Below are positions 54,584-64,000 of a stretch of 64,000 nt of DNA, piece after piece. Origin of the DNA: Streptomyces sp. 840.1 (GTDB taxonomy: Bacteria > Actinomycetota > Actinomycetes > Streptomycetales > Streptomycetaceae); the NCBI RefSeq assembly GCF_003751445.1, contig NZ_RJUU01000001.1, positions 4,531,001 to 4,595,000 of the forward strand, given 5' to 3'. Numbering within the stretch: the first letter of the stretch is position 1; each line of letters opens with the position of its first letter. The notes under the pieces are model-generated. The model made no database searches, had not been told where the DNA came from, and saw nothing but the letters and a program-made list of their open reading frames with translations. A program made the translations under genes and the position numbers.

Positions 54584-54605
54584 GGGGGAGTGGCCCTCCG
54601 GTCGC

Positions 54606-55349
54606 TCAGTTGGGGTGGGTCGGGGCGCGGGTCAGCTCGACCGCAGGCAGCGACGGCAGGTGCCGGATGACGGCCGTCTCGGAACGCAGCAGCGTCAGCT
54701 CCTCGCGGAGCCGGGTCGCGGTGTCCGGGGCCTGCAGCAGCCGCTGCTTGGCGGGGATGTCCAGTACGGCCGCGGCGGCGACCAGGTACGAGATGACGGA
54801 CGGGTCGTCGGGGAGGTCCGCACCGGTGGTGAGGGAGCGTTCGCTCGCGCCCGCCAGCCGCTTCTGGTAGCTCCGGAAGGCCCGCAGGACGCCCTCGGCG
54901 AGCGCGCCCGCGTCCTCGCCCGGGTCCTCCTCCAGCTCTTCGAGCTCGGCCATCAGATACGGGCCGCTCGCGTCCACCGAGAGCAGCCGGACCCGGGTGG
55001 TGCCGGTGGCCAGGACCTCGAAGCTGCCGTCCGCCCGCTCCCGGATCTTCGCCGCGTCGGCGATGCAGCCCACCCGGTGGAACGTCTGGACGGGATCGGG
55101 GCCGAAGCCGTCCGCCGGGCCGCGCTCGACGGGCACGCGCCCGGGGTCCGGCATCCCGGTGGCCGTCGGGGCCGTTTCGCGGCCGTCGCGGATGGCGACC
55201 ACGGCGAAGCGGCGCGGTTCGTCCTCATCGGTCTTCAGCAGTTCGCGCATCATGGCGCGATAACGCTCCTCGAAGACGTTCAGCGGCAGCACGAGGCCGG
55301 GGAACAGCACCGCGTTCAGCGGGAACAGAGGCAGGCGAGCGGTGGTCAC
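54606..55349 (-). CDS. LON-substrate-binding-domain protein
   Basis: 247 residues from the GTG at 55349. The N-terminal Lon domain is recognisable from RLPLFPLNAVLFPGLVLPLNVFEERYRAMMREL. VGCIADAAKIRERADGSFEVLATGTTRVRLLSV and YLMAELEELEEDPGED follow. There is no ATPase or protease part, so it is a stand-alone LON domain as common in actinobacteria; a role in substrate recognition is inferred. A TACGCT eight nt before the GTG fits a leaderless promoter. The next gene upstream on the same strand ends 5 nt before it. Confidence 0.88.
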   Translation of the reverse strand: MTTARLPLFPLNAVLFPGLVLPLNVFEERYRAMMRELLKTDEDEPRRFAVVAIRDGRETAPTATGMPDPGRVPVERGPADGFGPDPVQTFHRVGCIADAAKIRERADGSFEVLATGTTRVRLLSVDASGPYLMAELEELEEDPGEDAGALAEGVLRAFRSYQKRLAGASERSLTTGADLPDDPSVISYLVAAAAVLDIPAKQRLLQAPDTATRLREELTLLRSETAVIRHLPSLPAVELTRAPTHPN

Positions 55350-55354
55350 AACGG

Positions 55355-56380
55355 TCAAGCGTAATGGCCGCGCGTCCGTCCTCGGTCGGCCCGGTGTCGC
55401 AAGGGCGTCACAGACGCCACCTGGAGCCGGGCGCCGTCGCGTGCGTCGAGGAACCGGCCGAGCGGATCGTCGGACACCGAGGACCACGGGAACGACGCCG
55501 CGTGGGGTCCGATCTGCCGGAACTGTTCCAGCGCCTCGTCCCACCGGCCCCGCGTGACCAGCACGTACGCGAGCAGATTGCGGACCTCGGCCGGCCACGG
55601 GTCGCCCGGGGCGAACGTGGCGGAGAGCGAGATCGCCAGATCCGCCGCCCGGTCGATCCGCTCCACCTGCACCGAGGTGGTCCGCACGTCCGGCCCCTCG
55701 GTCAGCACGGCGAAGGCCGCCCGCAGCGGCAGCGCCTGCACCAGGGAACTGGACAGCGAGTCCTCGGCGGCCCGCTCGGCGAAGTCGAAGCACTCGCGGT
55801 GCGAGCCGTACCAGGCGGCGGAGAGGTACTGGAGGGCGGCGACATGGCAGCCGTAGTGGTGCGTGGAGCGCTGTATGGCCTGCTCCCACAGCGCCTCGAA
55901 CGTGGTGTGCGTGGCACGGGTGCCGCGCGCGTGGTCGAGCGCGAGGCGCCAGGGCACCGGATCACGCGGATCGCACTCCGCGGCGGCCGTGATCATCGGC
56001 CCCACCTCGCGCAGCTGCTCCGCGCGGGCGGGCGACTCCCAGGCGCGCAACAGGGCGAGCTGGGCCTTGACGAGCAGCGCGTCGGGGTCGTGCGGGGCGA
56101 CGGCCAGCCAGTCGCCCAGCCACCCGTCCCGGTTGCGGGCGAAGGCCACGAGCCGCTTCAGGTAGCGGTCCCGGCTCTCCCACTCGCTCGCGTCCCGGGT
56201 GGTGGCCAGCAGTTTCGCGGCCGGTTCGTGCTCCCCGAGTGCGGCGGCGACCAGCGCGGGCGACAGCCTCTCGTCGGGGGCGTCGAGCATCACCACATGG
56301 TCCGCGGGCAACCCGGTCGACAGTTCCGGGGTGTGCCGGACCATGCGCGCGGTACGGAGCAGAGCACGGAGGAAAGGCAT
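55355..56380 (-). CDS. Uncharacterised helical-repeat protein
   Basis: 341 residues from the ATG at 56380; a start four codons earlier is possible. The sequence is alpha-helical throughout: LVAAALGEHEPAAKLLATTRDASEWESRDRYLKRLVAFA, LLVKAQLALLRAWESPARAEQL, WRLALDHARGTRATHTTFEALWEQAIQRS and LAYVLVTRGRWDEALEQFRQIGPHA. The repeat of A-x-L and W-x-x-AL residues recalls TPR-like folds, but no regular TPR is plain. I do not recognise a function. A short segment of non-coding DNA (56393-56585) lies upstream, in which TTGGCC and TGCACT, 17 nt apart on the minus strand, could be a promoter. Confidence 0.7.
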   Translation of the reverse strand: MPFLRALLRTARMVRHTPELSTGLPADHVVMLDAPDERLSPALVAAALGEHEPAAKLLATTRDASEWESRDRYLKRLVAFARNRDGWLGDWLAVAPHDPDALLVKAQLALLRAWESPARAEQLREVGPMITAAAECDPRDPVPWRLALDHARGTRATHTTFEALWEQAIQRSTHHYGCHVAALQYLSAAWYGSHRECFDFAERAAEDSLSSSLVQALPLRAAFAVLTEGPDVRTTSVQVERIDRAADLAISLSATFAPGDPWPAEVRNLLAYVLVTRGRWDEALEQFRQIGPHAASFPWSSVSDDPLGRFLDARDGARLQVASVTPLRHRADRGRTRGHYA

Positions 56381-56585
56381 GGTGCAGACCATTGAAAAGC
56401 GCTGGTCGGGGCGGCGCCAGAGGGGCGCTGTGAAACTTTGGTGCCGAGTGCAGGGGTTGCCCGACAGATGGCCAAGAAAGAGTAAAGGAAATCGTGGAAT
56501 CTGGCCGGTTTCTGTCGTTCCCCAGGCGTGCGGGTCGGTGGCCGGGTGGTGCGGACGAGGCGGCGGGGGGCGCGTTCCGGCGCCC

Positions 56586-56614
56586 CCTCCACCCGCTCGT
56601 GGAGCGGGTGGAGG
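56586..56614 (-). terminator. Terminator of the large membrane-anchored gene
   Basis: Perfect 13-bp arms (56586-56598 and 56602-56614) with a 3-nt loop, 34 nt beyond the stop of the minus-strand gene at 56649. Confidence 0.75.
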
Positions 56615-56648
56615 CCAGGTGGGCCGGGTGTGCCGGAGCGCGCGGTGG

Positions 56649-58250
56649 TCAGCTGCGGCGCAGCAGCCGGGAGGTGCCGGCCGCCACGGTGGTGGCCAGT
56701 ATCCAACCCAGCAGGATCAGCGCGGCCGCCACCCACTGCCAGCCGCCCTCCATCCGCCAGTAGCCGTCCTGGCCCAGGTTGATCACCGGGACCAGCAGAT
56801 CCAGCGCGTACAGCGCGGGGTTCCACTCCGGATGCTCGCTGCCCTTGAGCGACGCGGGCCGGTACTGCGAGAAGGCCACCGCTCCCGCCGCCCACAGCAC
56901 CGCCATCCACACCGCGGCCCGCCCCGGCCGGTAGCCGTACGCCACCGTCCAGTCCTGGAGGTAGCCCCAGAGCTTCGCGGCGGGCGGCAGGGTCTCCCGG
57001 CGCCGCCGCTGCTTGGCGAGCAGCACCTCACGGGCGTCCGCGTCCTCGCCGCTGCTGCGGAGCACCGCGGCCAGCCGCTCGTACGGCTCCGGCACGTACT
57101 CCGGGGTCGCCGCCGCCACCCACTCCAGGCGCCGGGAGAGCGGGAAGTGCCCGTACGGGACGAGGTTCTCGTACACGAACCCGCCCATCGCCAGGCCGCC
57201 GGGACCGGGCCAGCTGGTGGACACGTCGATCAGCGTGACGATCTTCGCCCCGTTCAGCACCACCCGGCCCTGGGCCGGGCGCTCCGGGTTGAACCTCAGC
57301 TCCGGAGTCACTATCCGGCGCAGCGACAGCTCCTCGTGGCCGATGAGGACGAAGACGGCCTTGTGCAGGTCGACCGCGTCCCCGAACCGCCCGTCGTCCA
57401 GCCGCACCCCGCCCCGGCAGCGGAAGACCTGCGCCCGGGTGCCGTGCGCGGGCGTCGGGGACAGGACGATGCCGTACGGGGGCGTGTTGCCCTGGTTCCC
57501 GGTGTCCACGCTGACCCAGGCCTCGCTCATGTACAGCGTCCGCTCCACGCTCAGCTGCGGGGCGTTCAGCGCGCGGAGCCCCTGCGTGGCCCGGAGCCGG
57601 CTGCCGCGCAGGCTCAGTGAACCGCCGATCTTCGCCCCGCGCAGGCTCAGCTCGCCGAGCGTCTCGATCATCTCGGCCTGGAGGTCCTGGGCGACCGTCA
57701 GCCCGTCGCCGATGAACGCCCGGCCCTGCCGGTCGGGGCCGATGCCGATCTGGTTGATCAGCAGATCCGTACCGATCTGCGCGTCCGTGAGCCGGATGCC
57801 GCGCTCGACCCGGCAGCGCGGCAGATGGAGATCGCCCTCGGTGTGCAGGCGGGCGGCGTCCAGCCGGGGGATCGCGCAGGCGACCAGCCGGAGTGTCGTG
57901 AAGTGGCACTCGGGCAGCACCACCTCCTGCTCGAAGCGGCAGTCGGTCAGCTCCACGTAGGGGTCGACCCGGCCGCCCGCGAGATCCAGCTTCCCGGTGA
58001 CGCATACGCCCCGGAGCTTGAGCGCGGCCACCCGGCCGGGCCTGGCCTTGGGTCCGCTCAGCAGCAGCCGGGCGACGACCCGGGCGTCCACCGCGCGCTC
58101 CGGGCCCCAGGCGAGCGGGGCGAACGGATCGTTGAGGGCCGCGTCACGGGCGCGCAGATCGTAGGTGGTCCCGTTCCTGAATGACTGCCACATGCCCAGC
58201 TCGGCCGCGCTGAGGCCGTCCGGAAAATCCCCGTCCTGCGGTTCGCTCAC
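56649..58250 (-). CDS. Large membrane-anchored beta-helix-like protein (annotated elsewhere as oxidoreductase)
   Basis: 533 residues from the GTG at 58250 (GGAAGGGG upstream). Residues about 30-380 show repeats of short segments of the type LRGAKIGGSLSLRGSRL, LTDCRFEQEVVLPECHF, LTDAQIGTDLLIN and LRFNPERPAQGRVVLNGAKI, suggesting a right-handed beta-helix. Two C-terminal membrane helices (AAVWMAVLWAAGAVAFSQY about 440-459 and WQWVAAALILLGWILATTVAAG near 505-527) anchor it. I recall Streptomyces homologues called membrane-associated oxidoreductase, but no cofactor motif is visible. The last region resembles a small ion-channel-like pair of helices. Confidence 0.65.
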   Translation of the reverse strand: MSEPQDGDFPDGLSAAELGMWQSFRNGTTYDLRARDAALNDPFAPLAWGPERAVDARVVARLLLSGPKARPGRVAALKLRGVCVTGKLDLAGGRVDPYVELTDCRFEQEVVLPECHFTTLRLVACAIPRLDAARLHTEGDLHLPRCRVERGIRLTDAQIGTDLLINQIGIGPDRQGRAFIGDGLTVAQDLQAEMIETLGELSLRGAKIGGSLSLRGSRLRATQGLRALNAPQLSVERTLYMSEAWVSVDTGNQGNTPPYGIVLSPTPAHGTRAQVFRCRGGVRLDDGRFGDAVDLHKAVFVLIGHEELSLRRIVTPELRFNPERPAQGRVVLNGAKIVTLIDVSTSWPGPGGLAMGGFVYENLVPYGHFPLSRRLEWVAAATPEYVPEPYERLAAVLRSSGEDADAREVLLAKQRRRRETLPPAAKLWGYLQDWTVAYGYRPGRAAVWMAVLWAAGAVAFSQYRPASLKGSEHPEWNPALYALDLLVPVINLGQDGYWRMEGGWQWVAAALILLGWILATTVAAGTSRLLRRS

Positions 58251-58370
58251 CGACGCCCCTTCCACTCGGAGCCTTGGGCCGACCAGCACATCGAGGGTCG
58301 GTCCGTAGTCCCGTTATTCCCTCTGAGTGACCGAATGAACGCTAATAGTCAGCCGTGACAGCGAGGGCAT

Positions 58371-58387
58371 GTATCAGCCAGTGATAC
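58371..58387. promoter_or_regulatory. Inverted repeat upstream of hisD
   Basis: Arms gtatca and tgatac with a 5-nt spacer, 41-57 nt before the hisD start. It is a possible operator. A GAGAAT six nt before the GTG may be a -10 for a leaderless hisD message. Confidence 0.35.
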
Positions 58388-58427
58388 GGGCGTCCGGGCC
58401 TCCGGGGCGGTCTGAGAGAATTGCGGT

Positions 58428-59777
58428 GTGATCTCTCGAATCGATCTGCGCGGCGATGCCCTCCCCGAGGGCGGCGCCCTGCGCGACCTGCTGCCCCGTG
58501 CCGAGTTCGACGTGGAAGCCGCCCTGGAGACGGTGCGGCCCATCTGCGAGGACGTACGCCATCGTGGCTCCGCGGCAGTGATCGACTGGGGGGCGAAATT
58601 CGACGGGGTGCGGAGCGGCTCGATCCGGGTCCCGGCCGAGGCGATCGGCGAGGCGCTGGAGCGGCTCGACCCCGCCGTGCGCGCCGCCCTGGAGGAGTCG
58701 ATCCGCCGCGCCCGCCTCGTCCACCGCGAGCAGCGCCGCACCACGCACACCACCCAGGTCGTCCCCGGCGGCACCGTCACCGAGAAGTGGGTGCCGGTCG
58801 AGCGCGTCGGGCTGTACGTGCCGGGCGGGCGCTCCGTCTACCCCTCCTCCGTCGTGATGAACGTCGTTCCGGCCCAGGAGGCGGGCGTCGAGGGCGTCGC
58901 CGTCTCCTCCCCGCCGCAGAAGGAGTTCGGCGGACTGCCGCACCCGACGATCCTGGCCGCCTGCGCGCTGCTCGGTGTCGACGAGGTGTACGCCGCCGGC
59001 GGCGCCCAGGCCGTCGCGATGTTCGCGTACGGCACCGAGGACTGCCTGGCCGTGAACCTCGTCACCGGCCCCGGCAACATCTACGTCGCCGCCGCCAAGC
59101 GCCTCCTGAAGGGCCGCATCGGCATCGACGCCGAGGCCGGCCCCACCGAGATCGCGATCCTCGCGGACTCCACCGCCGACCCGGTGCACGTCGCCGCCGA
59201 CCTGATCAGCCAGGCCGAGCACGACCCGATGGCCGCCGCGGTGCTGGTGACCGACTCCGAGGAGCTCGCCGCCGCCACCGAGGCCGAGCTGAAGGTCCAG
59301 GTCGCCGCGACCAAGCACGTCACCGACCGGATCGAGCCCGCGCTGGCCGGCCGCCAGTCCGCGATCGTCCTGGTCAGCGACCTGGAGGACGGGCTCAAGG
59401 TGGTCGACGCGTACGGCGCCGAGCACCTGGAGATCCAGACCGCCGACGCCCCGGCCCTCGCCGACCGCGTCCGCAACGCCGGAGCGATCTTCGTCGGCCC
59501 CTGGTCGCCGGTCTCGCTCGGCGACTACTGCGCCGGCTCCAACCACGTACTGCCCACCGGCGGCTGCGCCTGCCACTCCTCGGGCCTGTCCGTGCAGTCG
59601 TTCCTGCGCGGCATCCACATCGTCGACTACACCCGCGACGCCCTGGCCGAGGTCACCCACCACGTCGTGACGCTCGCGGAGGCGGAGGACCTGCCCGCCC
59701 ACGGCGCCGCGCTGAAGGCCCGTTTCGCCGAAGGCGAACTGAACGAGCACAGTGGCCGGAAGGTTCCGCAGCAGTGA
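58428..59777 (+). CDS. hisD: Histidinol dehydrogenase HisD
   Basis: 449 residues from the GTG at 58428; no ribosome site, so leaderless translation is likely. The family blocks are [31 protein letters not shown] (about 123-153), [36 protein letters not shown] and the zinc-ligand region [19 protein letters not shown] and [13 protein letters not shown]. It oxidises L-histidinol to L-histidine in two NAD+-dependent steps. It is the first gene of the his operon. hisC overlaps it by GTGA. Confidence 0.96.
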   Translation: MISRIDLRGDALPEGGALRDLLPRAEFDVEAALETVRPICEDVRHRGSAAVIDWGAKFDGVRSGSIRVPAEAIGEALERLDPAVRAALEESIRRARLVHREQRRTTHTTQVVPGGTVTEKWVPVERVGLYVPGGRSVYPSSVVMNVVPAQEAGVEGVAVSSPPQKEFGGLPHPTILAACALLGVDEVYAAGGAQAVAMFAYGTEDCLAVNLVTGPGNIYVAAAKRLLKGRIGIDAEAGPTEIAILADSTADPVHVAADLISQAEHDPMAAAVLVTDSEELAAATEAELKVQVAATKHVTDRIEPALAGRQSAIVLVSDLEDGLKVVDAYGAEHLEIQTADAPALADRVRNAGAIFVGPWSPVSLGDYCAGSNHVLPTGGCACHSSGLSVQSFLRGIHIVDYTRDALAEVTHHVVTLAEAEDLPAHGAALKARFAEGELNEHSGRKVPQQ

Positions 59778-60925
59778 ACGACAGCACCACGCGCAACACC
59801 GGCGAGGACACCCCCGCGCCGACCCGCATCGACGACCTCCCGATCCGGGACGAACTGCGCGGCCAGTCCCCGTACGGCGCCCCCCAGCTCGACGTACCGG
59901 TCCGGCTGAACACCAACGAGAACCCGTACCCGCTCCCCGACGCGCTGGTCGACCGGATCGCCGAACGGGTCCGCGAGGCCGCCCGCGACCTCAACCGCTA
60001 CCCCGACCGGGAAGCCGTCGAGCTCCGCACCGAGCTGGCCCGCTACCTCACCCGCACCGCCGGGCACGAGGTCGCGACCGCCAACGTGTGGGCGGCCAAC
60101 GGCTCCAACGAGGTGCTCCAGCAGCTGCTGCAGACCTTCGGCGGCCCGGGGCGCACTGCGATCGGCTTCGAGCCCTCGTACTCCATGCACGCCCTCATCG
60201 CCCGGGGCACCGGAACCGGCTGGATCTCCGGGCCGCGCAACGAGGACTTCACCATCGACGTGGACGCGGCCCGCGCGGTCATCGCGCGCGAGCGACCCGA
60301 CGTCGTCTTCATCACCTCGCCCAACAACCCCACCGGCACCGCCGTCGACGCCGCGACCGTCCTCGCGCTGCACGACGCCGCGCAGGCCGCGAAGCCGTCG
60401 ATGGTCGTGGTCGACGAGGCGTACGGCGAGTTCAGCCACCACGCCTCGCTGCTCCCGCTGATCCAGGGCCGCCCCCGCCTGGTGCTCTCGCGCACCATGT
60501 CCAAGGCGTTCGGCGCCGCCGGGCTGCGGCTCGGCTACCTCGCCGCGGACCCCGCCGTCGTGGACGCCGTCCAGCTGGTCCGGCTGCCGTACCACCTGTC
60601 CTCCGTCACCCAGGCCACCGCGCTCGCCGCCCTGGAGCACACCGATACGCTCCTCGGGTACGTCGCGCAGCTCAAGAGCGAGCGCGACCGGATCGTCACC
60701 GCGCTGCGCGCGCTCGGCTTCGACGTCACCGACTCGGACGCCAACTTCGTCCAGTTCGGCCGCTTCGCCGACAGCCACACCGCCTGGCAGCACATCCTCG
60801 ACCGGGGCGTCCTGGTCCGGGACAACGGCGTACCGGGATGGCTGCGGGTCTCCGCAGGAACCCCGGCAGAGAACGACGCGTTCCTCGATGCGGTACGCGA
60901 ACTGAAGAAGGAGCACGACGCATGA
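59774..60925 (+). CDS. hisC: Histidinol-phosphate aminotransferase HisC
   Basis: 383 residues from the GTG overlapping hisD. The PLP-dependent aminotransferase fold is evident: [65 protein letters not shown] and the Schiff-base lysine in [17 protein letters not shown] (Lys244). It makes histidinol phosphate from imidazole acetol phosphate. Overlaps hisB by ATGA. Confidence 0.95.
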   Translation: MNDSTTRNTGEDTPAPTRIDDLPIRDELRGQSPYGAPQLDVPVRLNTNENPYPLPDALVDRIAERVREAARDLNRYPDREAVELRTELARYLTRTAGHEVATANVWAANGSNEVLQQLLQTFGGPGRTAIGFEPSYSMHALIARGTGTGWISGPRNEDFTIDVDAARAVIARERPDVVFITSPNNPTGTAVDAATVLALHDAAQAAKPSMVVVDEAYGEFSHHASLLPLIQGRPRLVLSRTMSKAFGAAGLRLGYLAADPAVVDAVQLVRLPYHLSSVTQATALAALEHTDTLLGYVAQLKSERDRIVTALRALGFDVTDSDANFVQFGRFADSHTAWQHILDRGVLVRDNGVPGWLRVSAGTPAENDAFLDAVRELKKEHDA

Positions 60926-61524
60926 CTCGCGAGGCCCGCGTAGGAAGAGTGGAGCGGACCACCAAGGAAACCTCCGTGCTCGTCGAGATCAACCTCGACG
61001 GCACCGGCAAGGTCGATGTCGCGACCGGCGTCGGCTTCTACGACCACATGCTCGACCAGCTCGGCCGCCACGGTCTGTTCGATCTCACGGTCAAGACCGA
61101 CGGCGACCTGCACATCGACTCGCACCACACCATCGAGGACACCGCGCTCGCGCTGGGCGCCGCGTTCAAGCAGGCTCTCGGCGACAAGGTCGGCATCTAC
61201 CGCTTCGGCAACTGCACCGTCCCGCTGGACGAGTCGCTCGCCCAGGTCACCGTCGACCTCTCCGGCCGCCCGTACCTGGTGCACACCGAGCCCGAGAACA
61301 TGGCGCCGATGATCGGCGAGTACGACACGACGATGACCCGGCACATCCTGGAGTCCTTCGTCGCCCAGGCGCAGATCGCCCTGCACGTCCACGTCCCGTA
61401 CGGGCGCAACGCCCACCACATCGTGGAGTGCCAGTTCAAGGCGCTCGCCCGCGCCCTGCGCTACGCCGCCGAGCACGACCCGCGCGCGGCCGGCATCCTC
61501 CCCTCCACGAAGGGCGCCCTGTGA
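60922..61524 (+). CDS. hisB: Imidazoleglycerol-phosphate dehydratase HisB
   Basis: 200 residues, monofunctional as usual outside enterobacteria. Metal-binding repeats [18 protein letters not shown] (about 37-54), [18 protein letters not shown] (about 60-77), [16 protein letters not shown] and [12 protein letters not shown] follow. It dehydrates imidazoleglycerol phosphate. Its stop is GTGA-overlapped by a small membrane-protein gene. Confidence 0.95.
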   Translation: MTREARVGRVERTTKETSVLVEINLDGTGKVDVATGVGFYDHMLDQLGRHGLFDLTVKTDGDLHIDSHHTIEDTALALGAAFKQALGDKVGIYRFGNCTVPLDESLAQVTVDLSGRPYLVHTEPENMAPMIGEYDTTMTRHILESFVAQAQIALHVHVPYGRNAHHIVECQFKALARALRYAAEHDPRAAGILPSTKGAL

Positions 61525-61688
61525 CCGGCCTCAACACCATCCTGATCCTGGTCGGCCTCTTCCTGGCCGGCGGGGTCTACTCCTTCTCGAAGCAGGGCAT
61601 GCCCAAGGGCGTCATCGTGCTGCTCGGCATCGGATCCCTGATGTGCCTGGTCGCGGGCGTCATGCGGATCCAGGGACTCTGGGACTAG
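61521..61688 (+). CDS. Small membrane protein in the his operon
   Basis: 55 residues from the GTG overlapping the hisB stop. Two membrane helices are predicted ([19 protein letters not shown], residues 4-22, and [18 protein letters not shown], about 30-47) with a short KQGMPKG hinge and a DRIQGLWD-like end. I recall a small ORF at this place in other Streptomyces his operons, but know no function. It precedes hisH by 7 nt. Confidence 0.75.
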   Translation: MTGLNTILILVGLFLAGGVYSFSKQGMPKGVIVLLGIGSLMCLVAGVMRIQGLWD

Positions 61689-61695
61689 GGGAGCC

Positions 61696-62337
61696 GTGGA
61701 CAACAAGAAGAAGGTCGTCGTCTTCGACTACGGCTTCGGCAACATCCGCTCCGCCGAGCGCGCCCTCGCCCGGGTCGGCGCCGAGGTCGAGATCACCCGC
61801 GACTTCGACACCGCGATGAACGCCGACGGGCTGCTGGTGCCCGGCGTCGGCGCGTTCTCCGCCTGCATGGAGGGGCTGAAGAAGGCCCGCGGTGAATGGA
61901 TCATCGGCCGCAGGCTCGCCGGCGGGCGCCCCGTCATGGGCATCTGCGTCGGCATGCAGATCCTCTTCGAGCGCGGCATCGAGCACGGCGTGGAGACCGA
62001 AGGCCTCGACGAGTGGCCCGGCACCGTCGGCCCGCTCAAGGCCGACGTCGTCCCGCACATGGGGTGGAACACCGTCGAATCCCCCGAGGACTCCCGGCTG
62101 TTCGCCGGGCTCGACCCCGAGGCCCGGTACTACTTCGTGCACTCGTACGCGGCGCACGAGTGGTCACTCGAAGTCACCAACGCCAACATCCGCGCCCCCA
62201 GGGTCACCTGGGCCACGCACGGCGAACGGTTCGTGGCGGCCGTGGAGAACGGCGCGCTGTGGGCCACCCAGTTCCACCCCGAGAAGTCCGGCGACGCCGG
62301 CGCCCAGCTGCTGACCAACTGGATCGAGACGCTGTAA
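61696..62337 (+). CDS. hisH: Imidazole glycerol phosphate synthase glutaminase subunit HisH
   Basis: 213 residues. Class I glutamine amidotransferase fold: [30 protein letters not shown] (oxyanion region), the nucleophile Cys84 in [10 protein letters not shown], and the His/Glu pair in QFHPEKS near the end. It gives ammonia to HisF. Its stop TAA overlaps the priA ATG by one base (TAATG). Confidence 0.95.
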   Translation: MDNKKKVVVFDYGFGNIRSAERALARVGAEVEITRDFDTAMNADGLLVPGVGAFSACMEGLKKARGEWIIGRRLAGGRPVMGICVGMQILFERGIEHGVETEGLDEWPGTVGPLKADVVPHMGWNTVESPEDSRLFAGLDPEARYYFVHSYAAHEWSLEVTNANIRAPRVTWATHGERFVAAVENGALWATQFHPEKSGDAGAQLLTNWIETL

Positions 62338-63062
62338 TGCCGAAGCTTGAACTGCTCCCCGCCGTAGACGTACGCGACGGCCAGGCGGTCCGCCTGGTGC
62401 ACGGCGAGTCCGGCTCCGAGACCTCCTACGGCTCCCCGCTGGAGGCCGCCCTCGCCTGGCAGCGCTCCGGCGCCGAGTGGCTGCACCTCGTCGACCTGGA
62501 CGCCGCCTTCGGCACCGGCGACAACCGCGCCCTCATCGCCGAGGTGGCCGGCGCCATGGACATCAAGGTCGAGCTGTCCGGCGGCATCCGCGACGACGCC
62601 ACGCTCGCCGCCGCCCTCGCCACCGGCTGCCGCCGCGTCAACCTCGGCACGGCCGCCCTGGAGACCCCCGAGTGGGTCGCCAAGGTGATCGCCGAGCACG
62701 GCGACAAGATCGCCGTCGGCCTCGACGTACGCGGCACCACGCTGCGCGGCCGGGGCTGGACGCGCGACGGCGGCGACCTCTACGAGACCCTCGCCCGCCT
62801 CGACGCCGAGGGCTGCGCCCGCTACGTCGTCACCGACATCGCCAAGGACGGCACGCTCCAGGGCCCCAACCTCGGCCTGCTGAGGGACGTCTGCGCGGCC
62901 ACCGACCGCCCCGTCGTCGCCTCGGGCGGCGTCTCCTCGCTCGACGACCTGCGCGCGATCTCGCTCCTCGTCCCCGAAGGCGTCGAGGGCGCCATCGTCG
63001 GCAAGGCGCTCTACGCCGAGGCCTTCACCCTGGAAGAGGCACTCAAGGCGGTCGCCGCATGA
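62337..63062 (+). CDS. priA: Bifunctional HisA/TrpF isomerase PriA
   Basis: 241 residues. TIM barrel with Asp11 (LLPAVDV) and Asp130 ([10 protein letters not shown]), the two catalytic acids, plus phosphate-binding GGI and GGVSSLDDL loops. In Streptomyces this protein, PriA, catalyses the isomerisation in both histidine (HisA) and tryptophan (TrpF) synthesis, since no trpF is found in such genomes; the sequence itself cannot prove dual activity here. It overlaps hisH and ridA. Confidence 0.92.
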   Translation: MPKLELLPAVDVRDGQAVRLVHGESGSETSYGSPLEAALAWQRSGAEWLHLVDLDAAFGTGDNRALIAEVAGAMDIKVELSGGIRDDATLAAALATGCRRVNLGTAALETPEWVAKVIAEHGDKIAVGLDVRGTTLRGRGWTRDGGDLYETLARLDAEGCARYVVTDIAKDGTLQGPNLGLLRDVCAATDRPVVASGGVSSLDDLRAISLLVPEGVEGAIVGKALYAEAFTLEEALKAVAA

Positions 63063-63457
63063 CGGACTCCGTCAACCGGATCTCCACCGGCGCCCCCTTC
63101 GAGGAGCGGTTCGGCTACTCCCGCGCGGTCGAACTCCCCAACGGGCTCGTCCTGGTGGCCGGCTGCACCTCCGTGGTCAACGGGGAGATCGCCGCCGGCA
63201 GCCCCTACGAACAGGCCGTCACCTCCTTCGACGTCGCCTTCTCGGCGCTGGCACAGCTCGGCCTGGGCCGCGAGGACGTCGTCCGTACCCGGATGTACAT
63301 CACGCACGCCCGGGACGTGGACGAGGTCGGGCGCGCACACAAGGAGCTGTTCGACGACGTGCGACCCGCCGCATCCATGATCATCGTCTCCGGCTTCGTC
63401 GACCCGAGCCTGGTCGTCGAGGTCGAGGTCGAGGCCTACCGGGCAGGTGCGCGATGA
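63059..63457 (+). CDS. RidA-family protein in the his operon
   Basis: 132 residues, ATG overlapping the priA stop (ATGA). The YjgF/RidA fold is shown by [62 protein letters not shown] and [20 protein letters not shown]. The Arg of RTRMYI fits the RidA Arg position. RidA proteins hydrolyse reactive enamines and imines from PLP enzymes; here the neighbours include HisC, a PLP enzyme. It is coupled to hisF by ATGA. Confidence 0.88.
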   Translation: MTDSVNRISTGAPFEERFGYSRAVELPNGLVLVAGCTSVVNGEIAAGSPYEQAVTSFDVAFSALAQLGLGREDVVRTRMYITHARDVDEVGRAHKELFDDVRPAASMIIVSGFVDPSLVVEVEVEAYRAGAR

Positions 63458-64000
63458 CCCTCGCCGTACGCGTCATCCCCTGCCTCGACGTGGACAACGG
63501 CCGCGTCGTCAAGGGCGTCAACTTCCAGAACCTGCGCGACGCCGGCGACCCCGTCGAGATGGCGAAGCTGTACGACGCCGAGGGCGCCGACGAGCTGACC
63601 TTCCTCGACATCACCGCGTCCAGCGGTGACCGCGAGACGACCTACGACGTGGTGCGCCGCACCGCCGAACAGGTCTTCATCCCGCTCACCGTCGGCGGCG
63701 GCGTCCGCACCACCGAGGACGTCGACAAGCTGCTGCGGGCCGGCGCGGACAAGGTCGGCGTCAACACCGCGGCCATCGCCCGCCCCGAGCTGATCCGGGA
63801 GATCGCGGAGCGCTTCGGCCGCCAGGTCCTGGTGCTCTCCGTGGACGCCCGGCGCACCCCCGCCGGCACCTTCGAGGTCACCACGCACGGCGGCCGCAAG
63901 GGCACCGGCATCGACGCCGTCGAATGGGCGCACCGGGCCGCCGAGCTCGGCGCGGGCGAGATCCTGCTCAACTCGATGGACGCCGACGGCACCAAGGACG
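63454..64000 (+). CDS. hisF: Imidazole glycerol phosphate synthase cyclase subunit HisF (3' end beyond window)
   Basis: Starts at the ATG overlapping ridA (ATGA) and runs off the window edge; about 182 residues are visible. The TIM barrel has [17 protein letters not shown] (catalytic Asp12), [37 protein letters not shown] and VLSVDARR. It makes imidazoleglycerol phosphate and AICAR from PRFAR with HisH. It closes the visible his operon. Confidence 0.95.
   Translation, partial: MTLAVRVIPCLDVDNGRVVKGVNFQNLRDAGDPVEMAKLYDAEGADELTFLDITASSGDRETTYDVVRRTAEQVFIPLTVGGGVRTTEDVDKLLRAGADKVGVNTAAIARPELIREIAERFGRQVLVLSVDARRTPAGTFEVTTHGGRKGTGIDAVEWAHRAAELGAGEILLNSMDADGTKD

Overview
The window is high-GC DNA with many GTG starts, third-position G/C bias and long spurious open frames on the opposite strands. 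Its gene content is that of a Streptomyces chromosome core: a division and cell wall (dcw) cluster without ftsA, SepF and a long DivIVA, LL-diaminopimelate-type MurE, a T-box-controlled eukaryote-like IleRS, and a his operon with PriA in place of HisA. I see no rRNA, tRNA, prophage, insertion sequence or CRISPR. Gene order matches what I remember of the S. coelicolor ftsZ-dnaE-his region, but I could not search.

Layout. 1-2.8 kb (minus): a YhgE/Pip-type membrane protein, cut by the window edge, with a degenerate ABC ATPase behind a TetR-like operator. 2.9-5.1 kb (plus): HEPN-domain protein, methyltransferase and DUF3040 membrane protein, closed by a strong terminator. 5.3-10.2 kb (minus): MoxR ATPase, DUF58 protein and transglutaminase-like membrane protein. 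10.4-11.0 kb (minus): beta-carbonic anhydrase. 11.4-29.4 kb (plus): rsmH, ftsL, ftsI, murE, murF, mraY, murD, ftsW, murG, ftsQ, ftsZ, pgeF, yggS, sepF, yggT, divIVA. This block makes lipid II, builds the septum and organises polar growth; many junctions overlap by 1-4 nt. 29.4-33.1 kb: back-to-back terminators, then ileS (minus) with a translational T-box leader. 33.3-36.3 kb (plus): DksA/TraR-like protein with a histone H1-like tail, lspA, an RluD-type pseudouridine synthase and a GNAT. 36.3-45.3 kb: mixed metabolic and envelope genes (Tat-exported GH95-like enzyme, Na+/H+ antiporter, MscS channel, dienelactone hydrolase, DsbA-like protein, membrane protein, DUF2252). 45.5-49.1 kb: dnaE. 49.2-58.3 kb: small hydrophilic protein, NYN-domain protein, ABC exporter pair, DUF2567-like protein, YbaK, LON-domain protein, an unknown protein and a large membrane-anchored repeat protein. 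58.4-64 kb (plus): hisD-hisC-hisB-small membrane protein-hisH-priA-ridA-hisF, nearly all overlapping, cut by the window edge.

The most notable features beyond ordinary annotation are: (i) the IleRS GxHH active-site motif next to a readable T-box with ATC specifier and a Shine-Dalgarno sequestrator; (ii) two junctions (rsmH/ftsL and the ABC ATPase/permease) where an 18- or 17-codon mini-ORF links the genes by ATGA and GTGA overlaps; (iii) a coupled 55-residue membrane protein inside the his operon; (iv) a possible frameshift in a small gene near 51.03 kb; (v) short tandem duplications of 14, 21 and 32 bp at gene ends; (vi) a DksA-like protein with an incomplete zinc site. I see no unmistakable new defence or biosynthetic system. 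By eye I noticed no in-frame TTA codons, so no gene here looks bldA-dependent; that was not an exhaustive count.
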